Assembly (NCBI RefSeq): GCF_017876655.1 | Contig: NZ_JAGIOK010000001.1 | Span: 2,852,001 to 2,916,000, forward strand | Source of the DNA: Microbacterium imperiale | GTDB lineage: Bacteria; Actinomycetota; Actinomycetes; Actinomycetales; Microbacteriaceae | Length of the DNA stretch: 64,000 nt | Reading direction: 5' to 3' | Shown: positions 1 to 7,959 of the stretch, piece after piece | Numbering within the stretch: position 1 is the first letter of the stretch | How the letters are laid out: each line of letters opens with the position of its first letter | Notes under the pieces: model-generated | What the model was told of the DNA's origin: nothing | Seen by the model: the letters and a program-made list of their open reading frames with translations, nothing else | Database searches by the model: none | Position numbers and translations under genes: made by a program

Positions 1-420
1 GGTCGCGCTGGCCCCGTACTCGCCGCCCGTCGCGAAGCCCTGCGCCAGTCGGGCGATCAGCAGGATCACCGCCGCACCGCCGCCGATCATCGCGGCCGTC
101 GGCGCCAGCGCGATGAGGGCGGAGCACGCCGCCATGACGGTGACCGAGACGGTGAGGGCGAACCGTCGTCCGCGGCGGTCGGCGAGACGGCCGAAGTACC
201 AGGAGCCGAGGGGACGCATGAGGAACGTGACCGCGAAGATCGCCCACGCGTACAGCGTCGAGTTCTGGTCGTCGGCGCTGAAGAACTGCGACTCGAAGTA
301 CGTCAGGAACACCGAGTAGACGTAGACGTCGTACCACTCGACGAGGTTGCCCGCCGAGCCCTTCAACGTGTTCAGGACGGAGCGCTTGACGCTGCGGGGC
401 CGATCTGTCGTCGTCGACAT
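1..420 (-). CDS. MHS-family MFS transporter, N-terminal part (runs off the window)
   Basis: This is the first ~140 residues of a metabolite:H+ symporter of the major facilitator superfamily, an inner-membrane permease family that includes alpha-ketoglutarate, citrate and shikimate/proline carriers. The ATG is at 418-420 on the minus strand and is preceded by a purine-rich site (GAGAGGA). The translated start contains the family hallmark GNLVEWYDVYVYSVF in the first membrane helix and the cytoplasmic loop motif GRLADRRGRR between helices 2 and 3. The C-terminal two thirds lie outside the window. It is transcribed away from the two-component system and TAXI binding protein that follow, so a carboxylate-type substrate under their control is plausible but not shown. 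The exact substrate cannot be read from this fragment. Confidence 0.85.
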   Translation of the reverse strand, partial: MSTTTDRPRSVKRSVLNTLKGSAGNLVEWYDVYVYSVFLTYFESQFFSADDQNSTLYAWAIFAVTFLMRPLGSWYFGRLADRRGRRFALTVSVTVMAACSALIALAPTAAMIGGGAAVILLIARLAQGFATGGEYGASAT

Positions 421-558
421 GAGCGAATCCTCTCTCTGCGGCGGGCGCTTCGGTGCGTCCGTCGGACTCTTCCACGCCCAGGATCCCCGCCTCATCGCAT
501 CGTCGCCGCGATCTTTACGTCGCCTTTACAGCGCGATCGGTCGGCGTCCGATCCGTCG

Positions 559-564
559 TACCCT
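559..564 (+). promoter_or_regulatory. -10 element for the response regulator
   Basis: TACCCT lies 5 nt before the ATG at 570 and no ribosome binding site is visible, which fits a leaderless or nearly leaderless transcript. A TTTACA at 525-530 is too far upstream (28 nt) to be its -35 box. Confidence 0.4.
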
Positions 565-569
565 GCAGT

Positions 570-1226
570 ATGCGTTTGCTCATCGTCGAGGACGACGACT
601 CGGTCGCCGCCGCGCTCGTCGCGGGCCTGCGGCGATCGCCGCACTCGGCCACCCGCGTCGCGCGGGCGAGCGATCTGCTGCTCCAGCACCACGACCACGA
701 CGTCGTGCTCCTCGATCTCGGGCTGCCCGATCTCGACGGCATCGAGGCGCTGCGTCGCCTGCGTCGCACCACCGAGGTTCCGCTCATCGTCGTCACCGCC
801 CGCGGCGACGAGGAGTCGACGGTGCGCGCGCTGCGGGCAGGAGCGGACGACTACGTCGTCAAGCCGGTGCGCATCCCGGAGCTGCTCGCGCGCGTCGAAG
901 CCGTCGCCCGCCGTCGGGGCGAAGCGCCCCGCGTCGACCGGGTGAGCATCGGCGACCTCGCGATCGACCTCGCGGCGCGGCGAGTGATGATGCGCACCGA
1001 CGAGGTGCACCTGACCGCCACGGAGTTCGAGATGCTCGCCGAACTCGCCCGCTCGGCGGGGCGTGCGGTCAGCCGCCATCGCCTGCTCGATGCGGTGTGG
1101 GGTGATGCGTACGCCGCCTCGTCGCGGTCGTTCGACGTGCACCTGACGGCACTGCGTCAGAAGCTGCCCGGCGCGACGATCACCACGATCCGCGGCTACG
1201 GCTATCGCCTCGAGACGGAGACATGA
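570..1226 (+). CDS. OmpR/TctD-family response regulator
   Basis: A 218-residue DNA-binding response regulator, a cytoplasmic transcription factor activated by phosphotransfer from the kinase encoded next. It opens with the acidic receiver motif LLIVEDDD; the phospho-acceptor is Asp49 in LLDLGLPDLDG and the conserved switch lysine is Lys98 in DYVVKPV. The C-terminal half is a winged-helix (Trans_reg_C) domain ending in IRGYGYRLE. An upstream in-frame ATG exists at 453, but 570 is preferred because the protein then starts exactly at the receiver domain and sits just after a -10-like hexamer. Its stop overlaps the kinase start (ATGA, 1223-1226), so the two are translationally coupled. Likely targets, by position, are the divergent MHS permease and its own operon. 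Confidence 0.9.
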   Translation: MRLLIVEDDDSVAAALVAGLRRSPHSATRVARASDLLLQHHDHDVVLLDLGLPDLDGIEALRRLRRTTEVPLIVVTARGDEESTVRALRAGADDYVVKPVRIPELLARVEAVARRRGEAPRVDRVSIGDLAIDLAARRVMMRTDEVHLTATEFEMLAELARSAGRAVSRHRLLDAVWGDAYAASSRSFDVHLTALRQKLPGATITTIRGYGYRLETET

Positions 1227-2599
1227 AGGCGCGGATGCTGCTGGGGCTGCTCCTGCTCGGAGGTATCAGCCTCGTCGCCGTGCTCGTGCCGCTGCTCGGC
1301 GCGCTCGCGTCGGCGCGGACCCAGTCGCTCGTCCTGCAGCGGGGAGCCGCGCTGACCGAGATCGTCGAGCTCGCCGCGACGACCGGCGAGCGCGACCCGG
1401 TGTCGCTGCAGCGCTATCTCGACCGGTTCTTCGAGGTCCACGGCGAGTCGGTGCGGGTGGTCGACGGCACCGGGCGGACGATCGCCGCCGTGGGCGAGCT
1501 GCCGGATACCGAGCGTGCGGACCGGATGCTGCTGTCCGCGCGCCGCAACCTGCCGCAGTACGACCTCCCCGTGGTGCTGCCCTGGTCGTCCGAGACCGCG
1601 CTGATCGCCGCGCCCGTGCGCCGTGCGTCGGAGGTGGCGCGCGGTGCGGCGATGCTCGTCGTAGACGTCGGCGAGGCCCGGGCCGACGTTGCGCGATCGT
1701 GGGCGATCGCCGTCGGTGTGGCGGTGGTGCTGCTCGGCGCCCTGATCGTGTTCTCGCTCCGGTTCGCCGAGTGGGTGCTGCGCCCCGTGCGCATCCTCGA
1801 TGCCGCGGCCACCGACGGGGCGATCGGCGCGGGCGGGGTCGATGCCGTCCCGATCGGCCCGCCCGAGATCCAGCACCTGTCGGAATCGGTGGCGCGGATG
1901 ACGCGCGCTCGCGAAGAGGCGCTCCAGCGTCAGCGGGGGCTCGTCGCCGACGTCTCGCATCAGCTGCGCAACCCGCTCAGCGCCATGCGCTATCGCGTCG
2001 ACGACCTGCTCGCCGACGACCCGACCTCGGAATCCGTCGCCGCCCTCGACACCGATCTCGAGCGGCTCAGCGCCACGCTCGACCGGCTGTTGCTCCTCGC
2101 CGAGGCCGAGCAGCGGGCGAGCTCCCGCCCCGACGACGGCACGGCCGCGGCGGAGCACGTGACCTCCGCCGACGCGCTCGTCGCGCTGTTCCGGCAGCGC
2201 CGAGACCTCGACGGCCTCCGTCTGGCATCGGCCGGCAGCGACGAGGTGGTGGTCGGGTGCCGCCGCAGCGACCTCGAGGACGTGGTGTTCATCCTGCTCG
2301 AGAACGTCGGGAAGTACGCCGGTCCGACCCCGACGGCGACGCTGGCGCTGCGAGCCGAGGGGGACCGGGCGGTGCTGCGGGTCACCGACGACGGTCCCGG
2401 ACTGCCCGACGAAGACCTTCCGCTCGTGGGTCGGCGGTTCTGGCGTGCGCAGGCGCACCGGACCATGCCCGGCACCGGCCTCGGCCACGCCGTGCTCGCC
2501 GCGATCGTCCACGCCAACGGCGGGACCGTCTCCGTCTCGCAGGCACGCCCGCGCGGGCTGGCCGTGACGGTGACGCTTTCAGGTGCGTCATGGAGTTGA
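1223..2599 (+). CDS. Sensor histidine kinase (TctE/VanS-like)
   Basis: A 458-residue membrane sensor kinase. It has an N-terminal membrane helix (about residues 5-30), an extracytoplasmic region of roughly 125 residues, a second helix (about 155-180), then a HAMP-like linker. The phospho-acceptor is His246 in DVSHQLRNPLSAMRY; the C-terminal HATPase domain has an N-box (LLENVGKYA), DDGPGLP and GTGLGHAVL. It overlaps the regulator gene by 4 nt and the TAXI lipoprotein gene by 10 nt, so all three are one operon. The combination of kinase, regulator and periplasmic-type binding protein resembles TctDE-like tricarboxylate sensing, where a solute-binding protein can present ligand to the kinase. 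The ligand is not known. Confidence 0.9.
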   Translation: MKARMLLGLLLLGGISLVAVLVPLLGALASARTQSLVLQRGAALTEIVELAATTGERDPVSLQRYLDRFFEVHGESVRVVDGTGRTIAAVGELPDTERADRMLLSARRNLPQYDLPVVLPWSSETALIAAPVRRASEVARGAAMLVVDVGEARADVARSWAIAVGVAVVLLGALIVFSLRFAEWVLRPVRILDAAATDGAIGAGGVDAVPIGPPEIQHLSESVARMTRAREEALQRQRGLVADVSHQLRNPLSAMRYRVDDLLADDPTSESVAALDTDLERLSATLDRLLLLAEAEQRASSRPDDGTAAAEHVTSADALVALFRQRRDLDGLRLASAGSDEVVVGCRRSDLEDVVFILLENVGKYAGPTPTATLALRAEGDRAVLRVTDDGPGLPDEDLPLVGRRFWRAQAHRTMPGTGLGHAVLAAIVHANGGTVSVSQARPRGLAVTVTLSGASWS

Positions 2600-3519
2600 C
2601 CCGTCGAGCGGTTCTCGGGCTCGGGCTCGGACTCGGCTCGGTCGCTCTCGCGACGCTGACGGGATGCGCGCCCGGGGATGCCGCTCCGACCCTGCGCCTG
2701 GCGTGCGGGGAGCGGGGCGGAACCTATCTGCAGTTCGGCGAGAACTTCCGCGACCGCCTCGACACCCGTCGCCCGGATGCGGTGCGCGTCGTCGAGACGC
2801 AGGGGAGCGCCGAGAACGTCGACCTGCTCCGCAGCGGCGACGCCGACCTGGGGCTCTGCCTCGCGGACCTCGCCGCCGAGCGGGCCGACGGACTGCAGGC
2901 GGTCGGGCGGGTCTACCAGAACTACCTGCAGTGCCTCGTGCGGGCCGATTCCGACCTCAGCGCCGCCGAGCAGCTGGCGGGGCTCACGGTGTCGATCGGT
3001 GCTCCGCGGTCCGGGGCGGCACTGGCCGCCCGGCGCATGCTCGAGGTCGGCGATCCCGCCCGCTGGCCGCGGATCCGGCAGCTGCCGCTGCGTGCGGCGC
3101 TCGATGCGCTCGAGGCTCGGGAGCTCGATGCCGTGTTCTTCTCCGGCGGCGTGCCCATCCCCGAGCTCGGCGACCGACCGCCCGCGACGGCGCTGCGTCT
3201 GCTCGACCTCGACGAGCCCGCGGCGCGCCTCGCGCGGGACTGGCCGGAGTTCTATCGCCCGGTCGATATCGCCGCGGGGGTCTATCCCGGGCAGAACGTG
3301 GCCCGGACGGTCGGCATCCCGAACCTGCTGCTCGTGCGACCGGATGTCGCGGTCGACGCGGTGCGGCTGCTCGTCGACGTCCTCGTGGATGACGCCGCGC
3401 GGCTGGTCCCGCCCGGCAGTCTCGGCGTGCAGTACCTCACCGAGTCCTCGCTCATCGACACCGCACCGCTCGAACTGCATCCGGGCGCGCTCGCCGCCTA
3501 CCGCGCGCGTTACGGCTGA
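2590..3519 (+). CDS. TAXI-family solute-binding lipoprotein
   Basis: A 309-residue TAXI (TRAP-associated extracytoplasmic immunogenic) binding protein. The signal has a twin-arginine (TRRAVLG, Arg5-Arg6) and a lipobox ending at Cys26 (LTGC), so it is probably a Tat-exported lipoprotein. The mature start RLACGERGGTYLQFGENF carries the GG-TY motif typical of the family, followed by QGSAENVDLLRSGDADLGL. The ATG at 2590 lies inside the end of the kinase gene (10-nt overlap). TAXI proteins normally feed fused TRAP permeases; no TRAP membrane gene is present here, so this copy more likely acts as a ligand receptor for the adjacent kinase. That role is inference from position. Confidence 0.85.
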   Translation: MELTRRAVLGLGLGLGSVALATLTGCAPGDAAPTLRLACGERGGTYLQFGENFRDRLDTRRPDAVRVVETQGSAENVDLLRSGDADLGLCLADLAAERADGLQAVGRVYQNYLQCLVRADSDLSAAEQLAGLTVSIGAPRSGAALAARRMLEVGDPARWPRIRQLPLRAALDALEARELDAVFFSGGVPIPELGDRPPATALRLLDLDEPAARLARDWPEFYRPVDIAAGVYPGQNVARTVGIPNLLLVRPDVAVDAVRLLVDVLVDDAARLVPPGSLGVQYLTESSLIDTAPLELHPGALAAYRARYG

Positions 3520-3588
3520 CGAGGCGCGGGCTGCGCGCTCGCGCCGTGCGATTCGAACGATCCGGCTCCCGAGCGAGCGGGCGCACCC

Positions 3589-3594
3589 TAGGGT
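3589..3594 (+). promoter_or_regulatory. -10 element, leaderless start of the PrsW-family gene
   Basis: TAGGGT is followed by exactly 6 nt and then the GTG at 3601; no ribosome binding site intervenes. Confidence 0.5.
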
Positions 3595-3600
3595 GGGGGC

Positions 3601-4767
3601 GTGTCGTACCCGTCGCCGCTCTCGCAGCCCCAGCCCGGTCAGCCCGGGGCAGTTCCGCCCGCCCCCGCCTCGCCGGCGACGCTGCCCGTCCACGCGCGAC
3701 CCGGCGGCTGGGCCGCCCTCTGGGTGATCGCGCTGCTCGTCGTGCTGCTGCTCGGGCTCGTCGCCTACTTCGTCACCTTCCTCGGGTGGGTGGCTTCGAT
3801 CGTCGGCGCGGTGCTGGCCCTCCTGCCTCTGCTGGGCGTGCTGTGGGTCGTGCGCATCGTCGACCGGTGGGAACCCGAGCCGCCACGTCTGCTCTGGCTC
3901 GCCTTGGGCTGGGGTGCGATCGCGTCGGTCGTCATCGCGCTCGGCGTCGACCTGCTGCTGACGATCGCGTTGGGACCCTCACGGGATCCGCTCGCCTCGG
4001 CGATGGCGAGCGTCGTGCAGGCGCCGATCGTCGAAGAGATCGCCAAGGGTCTCGGCATCCTGCTCCTGCTCTCGATCGGACGGCGGTACTTCGACGGGCC
4101 CGTCGACGGCGTCGTCTACGGAGCGATGATCGGAGCCGGCTTCGCCTTCACCGAGAACATCCTGTACTTCGCCGAGAGCCTGATCTCGGGCGGTTTCGCC
4201 CAGGTCACCGTCACGTTCGTGCTGCGCGGCATCCTCTCTCCGTTCGCTCACGTCATGTTCACCGCCGCGACCGGCTTCGCCGTCGGTCTCGCGGTGCGCC
4301 GAGGCGCGCGCGGGGGAGCGGTGTTCGGCCCGTGGGCGGGCGGTCTGGCCGTCGCGATCCTGCTCCACGCGCTGTGGAACGGGTCGGCCGCTTTCGCCGA
4401 CTTCTTCGCGCTGTACGTGACGCTGCAGGTGCCGCTGTTCATCGCCTTCGTGCTCGGCGTCATCCTCCTGCGCCGCGAGGAGTCGCGGCTGACCCGCGCG
4501 CGGCTGCAGGACTACGCCGCCGCCGGCTGGTTCACCCCGGTCGAAGTCGACCTGCTCGCGACCGGATCGGGTCGGCGCCGCGCCCTCGCGTGGGCGCGGT
4601 CGCTGCCCGGTGACCGCACCGAGACGATGCGTGCGTTCATCGCCGAGGCCACGCGACTCGCCGCGGCGCGCCAGCGCGCCCTCACCGGACGCGACGACGA
4701 GGCCCTCGCCGACGAGCGCGCCCACCTGGCGCGCGCGACGCGGCTTCGGCGGACGCTGCTGCTCTGA
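3601..4767 (+). CDS. PrsW-family intramembrane metalloprotease
   Basis: A 388-residue polytopic membrane protein of the PrsW family, zinc-type intramembrane proteases; the Bacillus member cleaves an anti-sigma factor. A proline-rich cytoplasmic N-terminus (to about residue 35) precedes about eight membrane helices. Family motifs are visible in order: APIVEEIAKGLG (Glu-Glu), GAGFAFTENILYF, PFAHVMFTAATGFAVG and LLHALWNGSA, which supply the Glu/His metal ligands. The C-terminal ~100 residues are charged and cytoplasmic. The GTG is chosen because it follows a -10 hexamer by 6 nt. No anti-sigma gene is adjacent; the sigma factor at 36.8 kb is far away, so the substrate is unknown. Confidence 0.88.
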   Translation: MSYPSPLSQPQPGQPGAVPPAPASPATLPVHARPGGWAALWVIALLVVLLLGLVAYFVTFLGWVASIVGAVLALLPLLGVLWVVRIVDRWEPEPPRLLWLALGWGAIASVVIALGVDLLLTIALGPSRDPLASAMASVVQAPIVEEIAKGLGILLLLSIGRRYFDGPVDGVVYGAMIGAGFAFTENILYFAESLISGGFAQVTVTFVLRGILSPFAHVMFTAATGFAVGLAVRRGARGGAVFGPWAGGLAVAILLHALWNGSAAFADFFALYVTLQVPLFIAFVLGVILLRREESRLTRARLQDYAAAGWFTPVEVDLLATGSGRRRALAWARSLPGDRTETMRAFIAEATRLAAARQRALTGRDDEALADERAHLARATRLRRTLLL

Positions 4768-4794
4768 CGCCGCTCGGCTGACACCGGTACGAAG

Positions 4795-4845
4795 ACTCAG
4801 CGCCCGGTGCCGCGGCGATGCCTGCGTGTCTCCCGGGCGCTGAGT
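4795..4845 (+). terminator. Hairpin between the PrsW gene and the FKBP gene
   Basis: A perfect 13-bp inverted repeat (ACTCAGCGCCCGG at 4795-4807, its complement at 4833-4845) with a 25-nt loop and no T-run. It lies 27 nt after the prsW-family stop; a terminator is the simplest reading. Confidence 0.5.
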
Positions 4846-4949
4846 TGGCCTGAGACCATGATCCATCCGGATGCCGGGGTCGTCAAGGGTGGTCGCGTCG
4901 CCCCCGGCTCGCGTTGCACCCGGCCCCGCGCTCGGGTTGGATGGAGCCC

Positions 4950-5318
4950 ATGACTGACGACCGCACCAAGCCCGAGATCGACGCCCCCGAGGGCCCGGCA
5001 CCCGACGACCTCGCCGTTCGCGACCTGATCGTCGGCGACGGCGCCGAGGCCAAGCCCGGCGACACCGTCACCGTGCACTACGTCGGTGTCGAGTACACCT
5101 CGGGGGAGGAGTTCGACTCGTCGTGGAACCGCGGCGAGAGCATCCAGTTCCCGTTGCGCGGCCTCATCCAGGGCTGGCAGGACGGCATCCCGGGCATGAA
5201 GGTCGGCGGACGCCGCGAGCTCGTCATCCCGCCGCACCTCGCGTACGGCCCCGCCGGTGGACACTTCCTCGGCGGCAAGACCCTCATCTTCATCATCGAC
5301 CTGCTCGCGGTGGGCTGA
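4950..5318 (+). CDS. FKBP-type peptidyl-prolyl cis-trans isomerase (cytoplasmic)
   Basis: A 122-residue single-domain FKBP that catalyses cis-trans isomerisation of Xaa-Pro bonds during protein folding. No signal peptide is present. Core motifs: GDTVTVHYVGV, FDSSWNRGE, FPLRGLIQGWQDGIPGMKVGGRR (shown here in part: LIQGWQDGI), IPPHLAYGP and TLIFIIDLL. Start choice: ATG 4950; an in-frame ATG at 4941 would add three residues. It stands alone between two hairpins. A second FKBP in the window (21.7 kb) is a secreted lipoprotein, so this is the cytosolic member of the pair. Confidence 0.92.
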   Translation: MTDDRTKPEIDAPEGPAPDDLAVRDLIVGDGAEAKPGDTVTVHYVGVEYTSGEEFDSSWNRGESIQFPLRGLIQGWQDGIPGMKVGGRRELVIPPHLAYGPAGGHFLGGKTLIFIIDLLAVG

Positions 5319-5337
5319 CCCCGCTCCGACGCTCTTC

Positions 5338-5370
5338 CGGGCGGATGTCGCGCGCAGCGGCATCCGCCCG
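5338..5370 (+). terminator. Terminator hairpin after the FKBP gene
   Basis: A perfect 10-bp stem CGGGCGGATG (5338-5347) with CATCCGCCCG (5361-5370) and a 13-nt loop, 19 nt after the stop codon. The stem contains the GGATG/CATCC word frequent in this window. Confidence 0.6.
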
Positions 5371-5480
5371 TCGTCGTTCCGTCACCGCGAATTTACATTC
5401 GTGGGAATACGATGTTCGGTGGGCGCGTTGTCGCCCCCCTGTACGCCGGACCCGCCGGACGCCCTACGAGAAGGACGATC

Positions 5481-6035
5481 ATGACCACCACGACTGACAT
5501 CCCCGGTTACAAGGCAGGCACCTGGGTGCTCGACGCCTCCCACAGCGAGGTGGGCTTCAGCGTTCGCCACATGATGATCTCGAAGGTCCGCGGCACGTTC
5601 GCCGTCGCCGAGGCCACCATCGTCGCCCCCGAGAACCCGCTCGACCTGACGCTCGAGGCGAAGGTCGACGTCGCGTCGATCAACACCAAGGACGAGGGCC
5701 GCGACGGCCACCTGCGCAGCGCCGACTTCTTCGACGTCGAGACCTACCCGACCATGACCTTCGTCTCGACCGGTGTGCGCGAGCAGGGCGGCGACTTCCT
5801 CGTCGACGGCGACCTCACCATCAAGGACGTCACCAAGCCCGTCACCTTCACGGTCGAGTTCGGCGGCTTCGGCACCGACCCGTGGGGCAACTACAAGGCC
5901 GGCGCGACCGCCAAGACGGTCATCAACCGCGAAGAGTTCGGCCTGACCTGGAACGCCGCCCTCGAGACCGGTGGCGTGCTCGTCGGCAAGGACGTCACGA
6001 TCGAGCTCGACCTGCAGGGTTCGATCTCGGCCTGA
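5481..6035 (+). CDS. YceI family protein
   Basis: A 184-residue YceI/polyisoprenoid-binding family protein, a lipocalin-like beta barrel that binds long isoprenoid or amphiphilic molecules in structurally known homologues. It starts TTTTDIPGYKAGTWVLDASH and has the typical GFSVRHMM, a central DEGRDGHLRSADFFDVE segment and the TFVSTGV strand. No signal peptide is seen, so this is a cytoplasmic member. The ATG at 5481 is preceded by GAGAAGGA. An AT-richer stretch at 5389-5415 with TACGAT (5408-5413) may hold the promoter. Monocistronic, closed by a strong hairpin. Its physiological role is unknown. Confidence 0.9.
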   Translation: MTTTTDIPGYKAGTWVLDASHSEVGFSVRHMMISKVRGTFAVAEATIVAPENPLDLTLEAKVDVASINTKDEGRDGHLRSADFFDVETYPTMTFVSTGVREQGGDFLVDGDLTIKDVTKPVTFTVEFGGFGTDPWGNYKAGATAKTVINREEFGLTWNAALETGGVLVGKDVTIELDLQGSISA

Positions 6036-6048
6036 TCGCCCGTATTTC

Positions 6049-6080
6049 CGAGGGGCGGATGCTGCGGCATCCGCCCCTCG
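6049..6080. terminator. Bidirectional terminator between yceI-like and MFS genes
   Basis: A perfect 14-bp stem (CGAGGGGCGGATGC at 6049-6062 with its complement at 6067-6080) and a TGCG tetraloop. It separates two convergent genes and can serve both strands. Confidence 0.8.
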
Positions 6081-6087
6081 TCGCGTC

Positions 6088-7392
6088 TCAGGGCGTCGGG
6101 TGGGCTGCGTCGTAGGCGCGGAACGCCGGGGCCAGTCGCACGAGCAGGGTGACGAGCCCGATGATGACGAAGCCGCCGAGCAGCGGCGGGAACCACAGCG
6201 CGGTGACGGTGGCGAGCGTGCCCGCGTACAGCGCTCCCAGCCGTGGCCCACCGGCCACCACGACGATGAAGAGTCCCTGCAGGCGACCGCGGATGGCGTC
6301 GGGGACGGCTGCCTGGACCATCGTGTTGCGGTAGATGGAACTGACGTTGTCGGCGGCGCCCGATCCCGCCAGCGCGAGGGCGGCCAGTGCGATGAGGGCG
6401 ACGTTCGCGGAGTCCTCGCCGATCCGCTCCGGCGCGAGCACCCCGAAGCTTCCGGCGAGCAGCACCCCGCCGAAGAGGGCGATCGACGCCCCGTACGCGA
6501 TGATGGCGCGCTCGATGCCACGGCCGTGCAGCGGGTAGCGGGCGATGGGGCCCGAGAACAGGCTCGAGAAGAACGCGCCCACGGCGATCGCGGCGGTCAG
6601 CAGTCCGGTCGTGATCGCACCGCCTCCCAGCAGCACGGCGCCGATGGCGGGGAAGAGCGCGGTGGGCTGACCGAACGTCATCGCGATGATGTCGAGGATG
6701 AACTGCATCCGGATGTTCTTCGCGCGGCTCACGAACCGCCAGCCGTCGGCGAGCGAGCGCAGACCCGGCCGCACGACGGTTCCCTCGGGACGGATGCTCG
6801 GCAGCGACCACAGGCCCAGGAACAGCGCGCTCATGAGCACGAGGTCGATCGTGTACGTCCAGCCGTAGCCCGTGAAGGCGACGAGCAGCCCTGCGGCGGC
6901 GGGTCCGACCGACACCATGATCCCCATCGTGATGCCCCCCAACGCGGATGCCGCGGGCAGCAGCTCTCGGGGGATGAGCCGCGGCACGATCGCCTGGCGC
7001 GCCGCCATGACGACGGAGTTGGCGGCCGAGTTGACGACGGCGATCGCGTACAGCCACGCCACGGTCTCGTCGCCGGTCCAGGTCAGCACCATCAGCACGG
7101 CCGTCGAGGCGAAGGTGATCGTCGCCGCGATCAGGGCGACGCGGCGCCGGTCGAACGCGTCGGCGAGCATGCCGCCGTACAGGCCGGCGATGATCATCGG
7201 CACGAGGCCGGCGACGGCGATCATCGCGACGGCGAAGGTCGACGCGGTCAGCTCGTACATGTGAAGCATGATCGCGACGATGGTCAGCTGACCGCCGAGG
7301 CCGGCCAGCGTCGAGCCGACCCACATGCGGGCGAACGCGGGAGAGGTGGTGAGCGGCCGCAGATCGATCAGATGGTCTCGTCGCAGGCGCAT
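6088..7392 (-). CDS. MFS transporter (EntS/MFS_3-like exporter)
   Basis: A 434-residue major facilitator with twelve predicted membrane helices, of the MFS_3/enterobactin-exporter-like group that moves small molecules by proton antiport. Visible features are the N-terminal cytoplasmic DLRPLTTSPAFARMW segment typical of the group, the loop 2-3 motif GGMLADAFDRRRV and a mid-protein SLFSGPIARYPLHGRG. The ATG at 7392 follows a TAGGCT hexamer by 6 nt, indicating a leaderless transcript that diverges from rpsO. It ends against the hairpin shared with the YceI gene. The substrate cannot be inferred; no siderophore genes are nearby. Confidence 0.87.
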   Translation of the reverse strand: MRLRRDHLIDLRPLTTSPAFARMWVGSTLAGLGGQLTIVAIMLHMYELTASTFAVAMIAVAGLVPMIIAGLYGGMLADAFDRRRVALIAATITFASTAVLMVLTWTGDETVAWLYAIAVVNSAANSVVMAARQAIVPRLIPRELLPAASALGGITMGIMVSVGPAAAGLLVAFTGYGWTYTIDLVLMSALFLGLWSLPSIRPEGTVVRPGLRSLADGWRFVSRAKNIRMQFILDIIAMTFGQPTALFPAIGAVLLGGGAITTGLLTAAIAVGAFFSSLFSGPIARYPLHGRGIERAIIAYGASIALFGGVLLAGSFGVLAPERIGEDSANVALIALAALALAGSGAADNVSSIYRNTMVQAAVPDAIRGRLQGLFIVVVAGGPRLGALYAGTLATVTALWFPPLLGGFVIIGLVTLLVRLAPAFRAYDAAHPTP

Positions 7393-7398
7393 CAGATG

Positions 7399-7404
7399 AG
7401 CCTA
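7399..7404 (-). promoter_or_regulatory. -10 element, leaderless start of the MFS gene
   Basis: TAGGCT on the minus strand is followed by 6 nt and the ATG at 7392. Confidence 0.55.
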
Positions 7405-7412
7405 AAGGACTG

Positions 7413-7418
7413 GTACAG
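7413..7418 (+). promoter_or_regulatory. -10 element of rpsO
   Basis: TACAGT preceded by TGG gives an extended -10 (TGGTACAGT). It leaves a 5' leader of about 85 nt before rpsO, which could host S15 autoregulation; no specific fold was resolved. Confidence 0.4.
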
Positions 7419-7510
7419 TAGAGCGGTTGCCGTTCGATCGGCCGCGGATAAAGAGAGCTCGCACATCGGGTGACGGGCGCCGCGCAATGAGAAGGAAGGG
7501 GATCCCATCT

Positions 7511-7780
7511 ATGGCACTCGAAGCAGACGTCAAGAAGGCGATCATCGAAGAGTACGCGACGCACCCCGGTGACACCGGATCCCCCGAGGTGCAGGTCGCG
7601 CTCATGTCGCAGCGCATCAAGGACCTCACCGAGCACCTCAAGATCCACAAGCACGACCACCACTCGCGCCGTGGACTCTTCCTGCTCGTCGGTCAGCGCC
7701 GTCGACTGCTCGGCTACCTCCAGGAACTCGACATCCAGCGTTACCGCAAGCTGATCGAGCGCCTCGGTCTGCGCCGCTAA
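7511..7780 (+). CDS. rpsO: 30S ribosomal protein S15
   Basis: An 89-residue S15, a primary 16S rRNA-binding protein of the small subunit platform. The sequence shows the family signature [29 protein letters not shown] and the C-terminal [12 protein letters not shown]. The ATG at 7511 has a strong purine-rich site upstream (GAAGGAAGGGG). In many actinobacteria rpsO follows ribF or precedes pnp; here truB/ribF are 43 kb away in the window and pnp is not adjacent. A hairpin with a T-rich tail follows directly. Confidence 0.97.
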   Translation: MALEADVKKAIIEEYATHPGDTGSPEVQVALMSQRIKDLTEHLKIHKHDHHSRRGLFLLVGQRRRLLGYLQELDIQRYRKLIERLGLRR

Positions 7781-7818
7781 GGAGCACGACCCGCGCACAA
7801 TCGCGCAAAACATTCTTG

Positions 7819-7856
7819 CGAAGGCCGTCCCAGGTGTGGGGCGGCCTTCGGCTTTT
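7819..7856 (+). terminator. rpsO terminator
   Basis: CGAAGGCCG (7819-7827) pairs with CGGCCTTCG (7842-7850), extended by inner CCC/GGG pairing, and is followed by GCTTTT: a rho-independent terminator. Confidence 0.85.
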
Positions 7857-7873
7857 CCCGGTGACCCGCGACG

Positions 7874-7922
7874 CGAGAACGCACCCGCCCGCCGAGCGCG
7901 TACCGTCGCCGGTGCGTTCTCG
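7874..7922. terminator. Second hairpin downstream of the oxygenase gene
   Basis: CGAGAACGCACC (7874-7885) pairs perfectly with 7911-7922 around a 25-nt loop. It is placed to end the minus-strand oxygenase transcript. No T-run is visible. Confidence 0.4.
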
Positions 7923-7959
7923 GTGAGAGGGTGCGTCCTCGGCGCGGTGGCGCGTCGCG

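Noticed and set aside
1202..3693. Long minus-strand frames opposite the two-component system
   Set aside because: Composition is shadow-like and the + strand genes have overlapping starts, signatures and catalytic residues.
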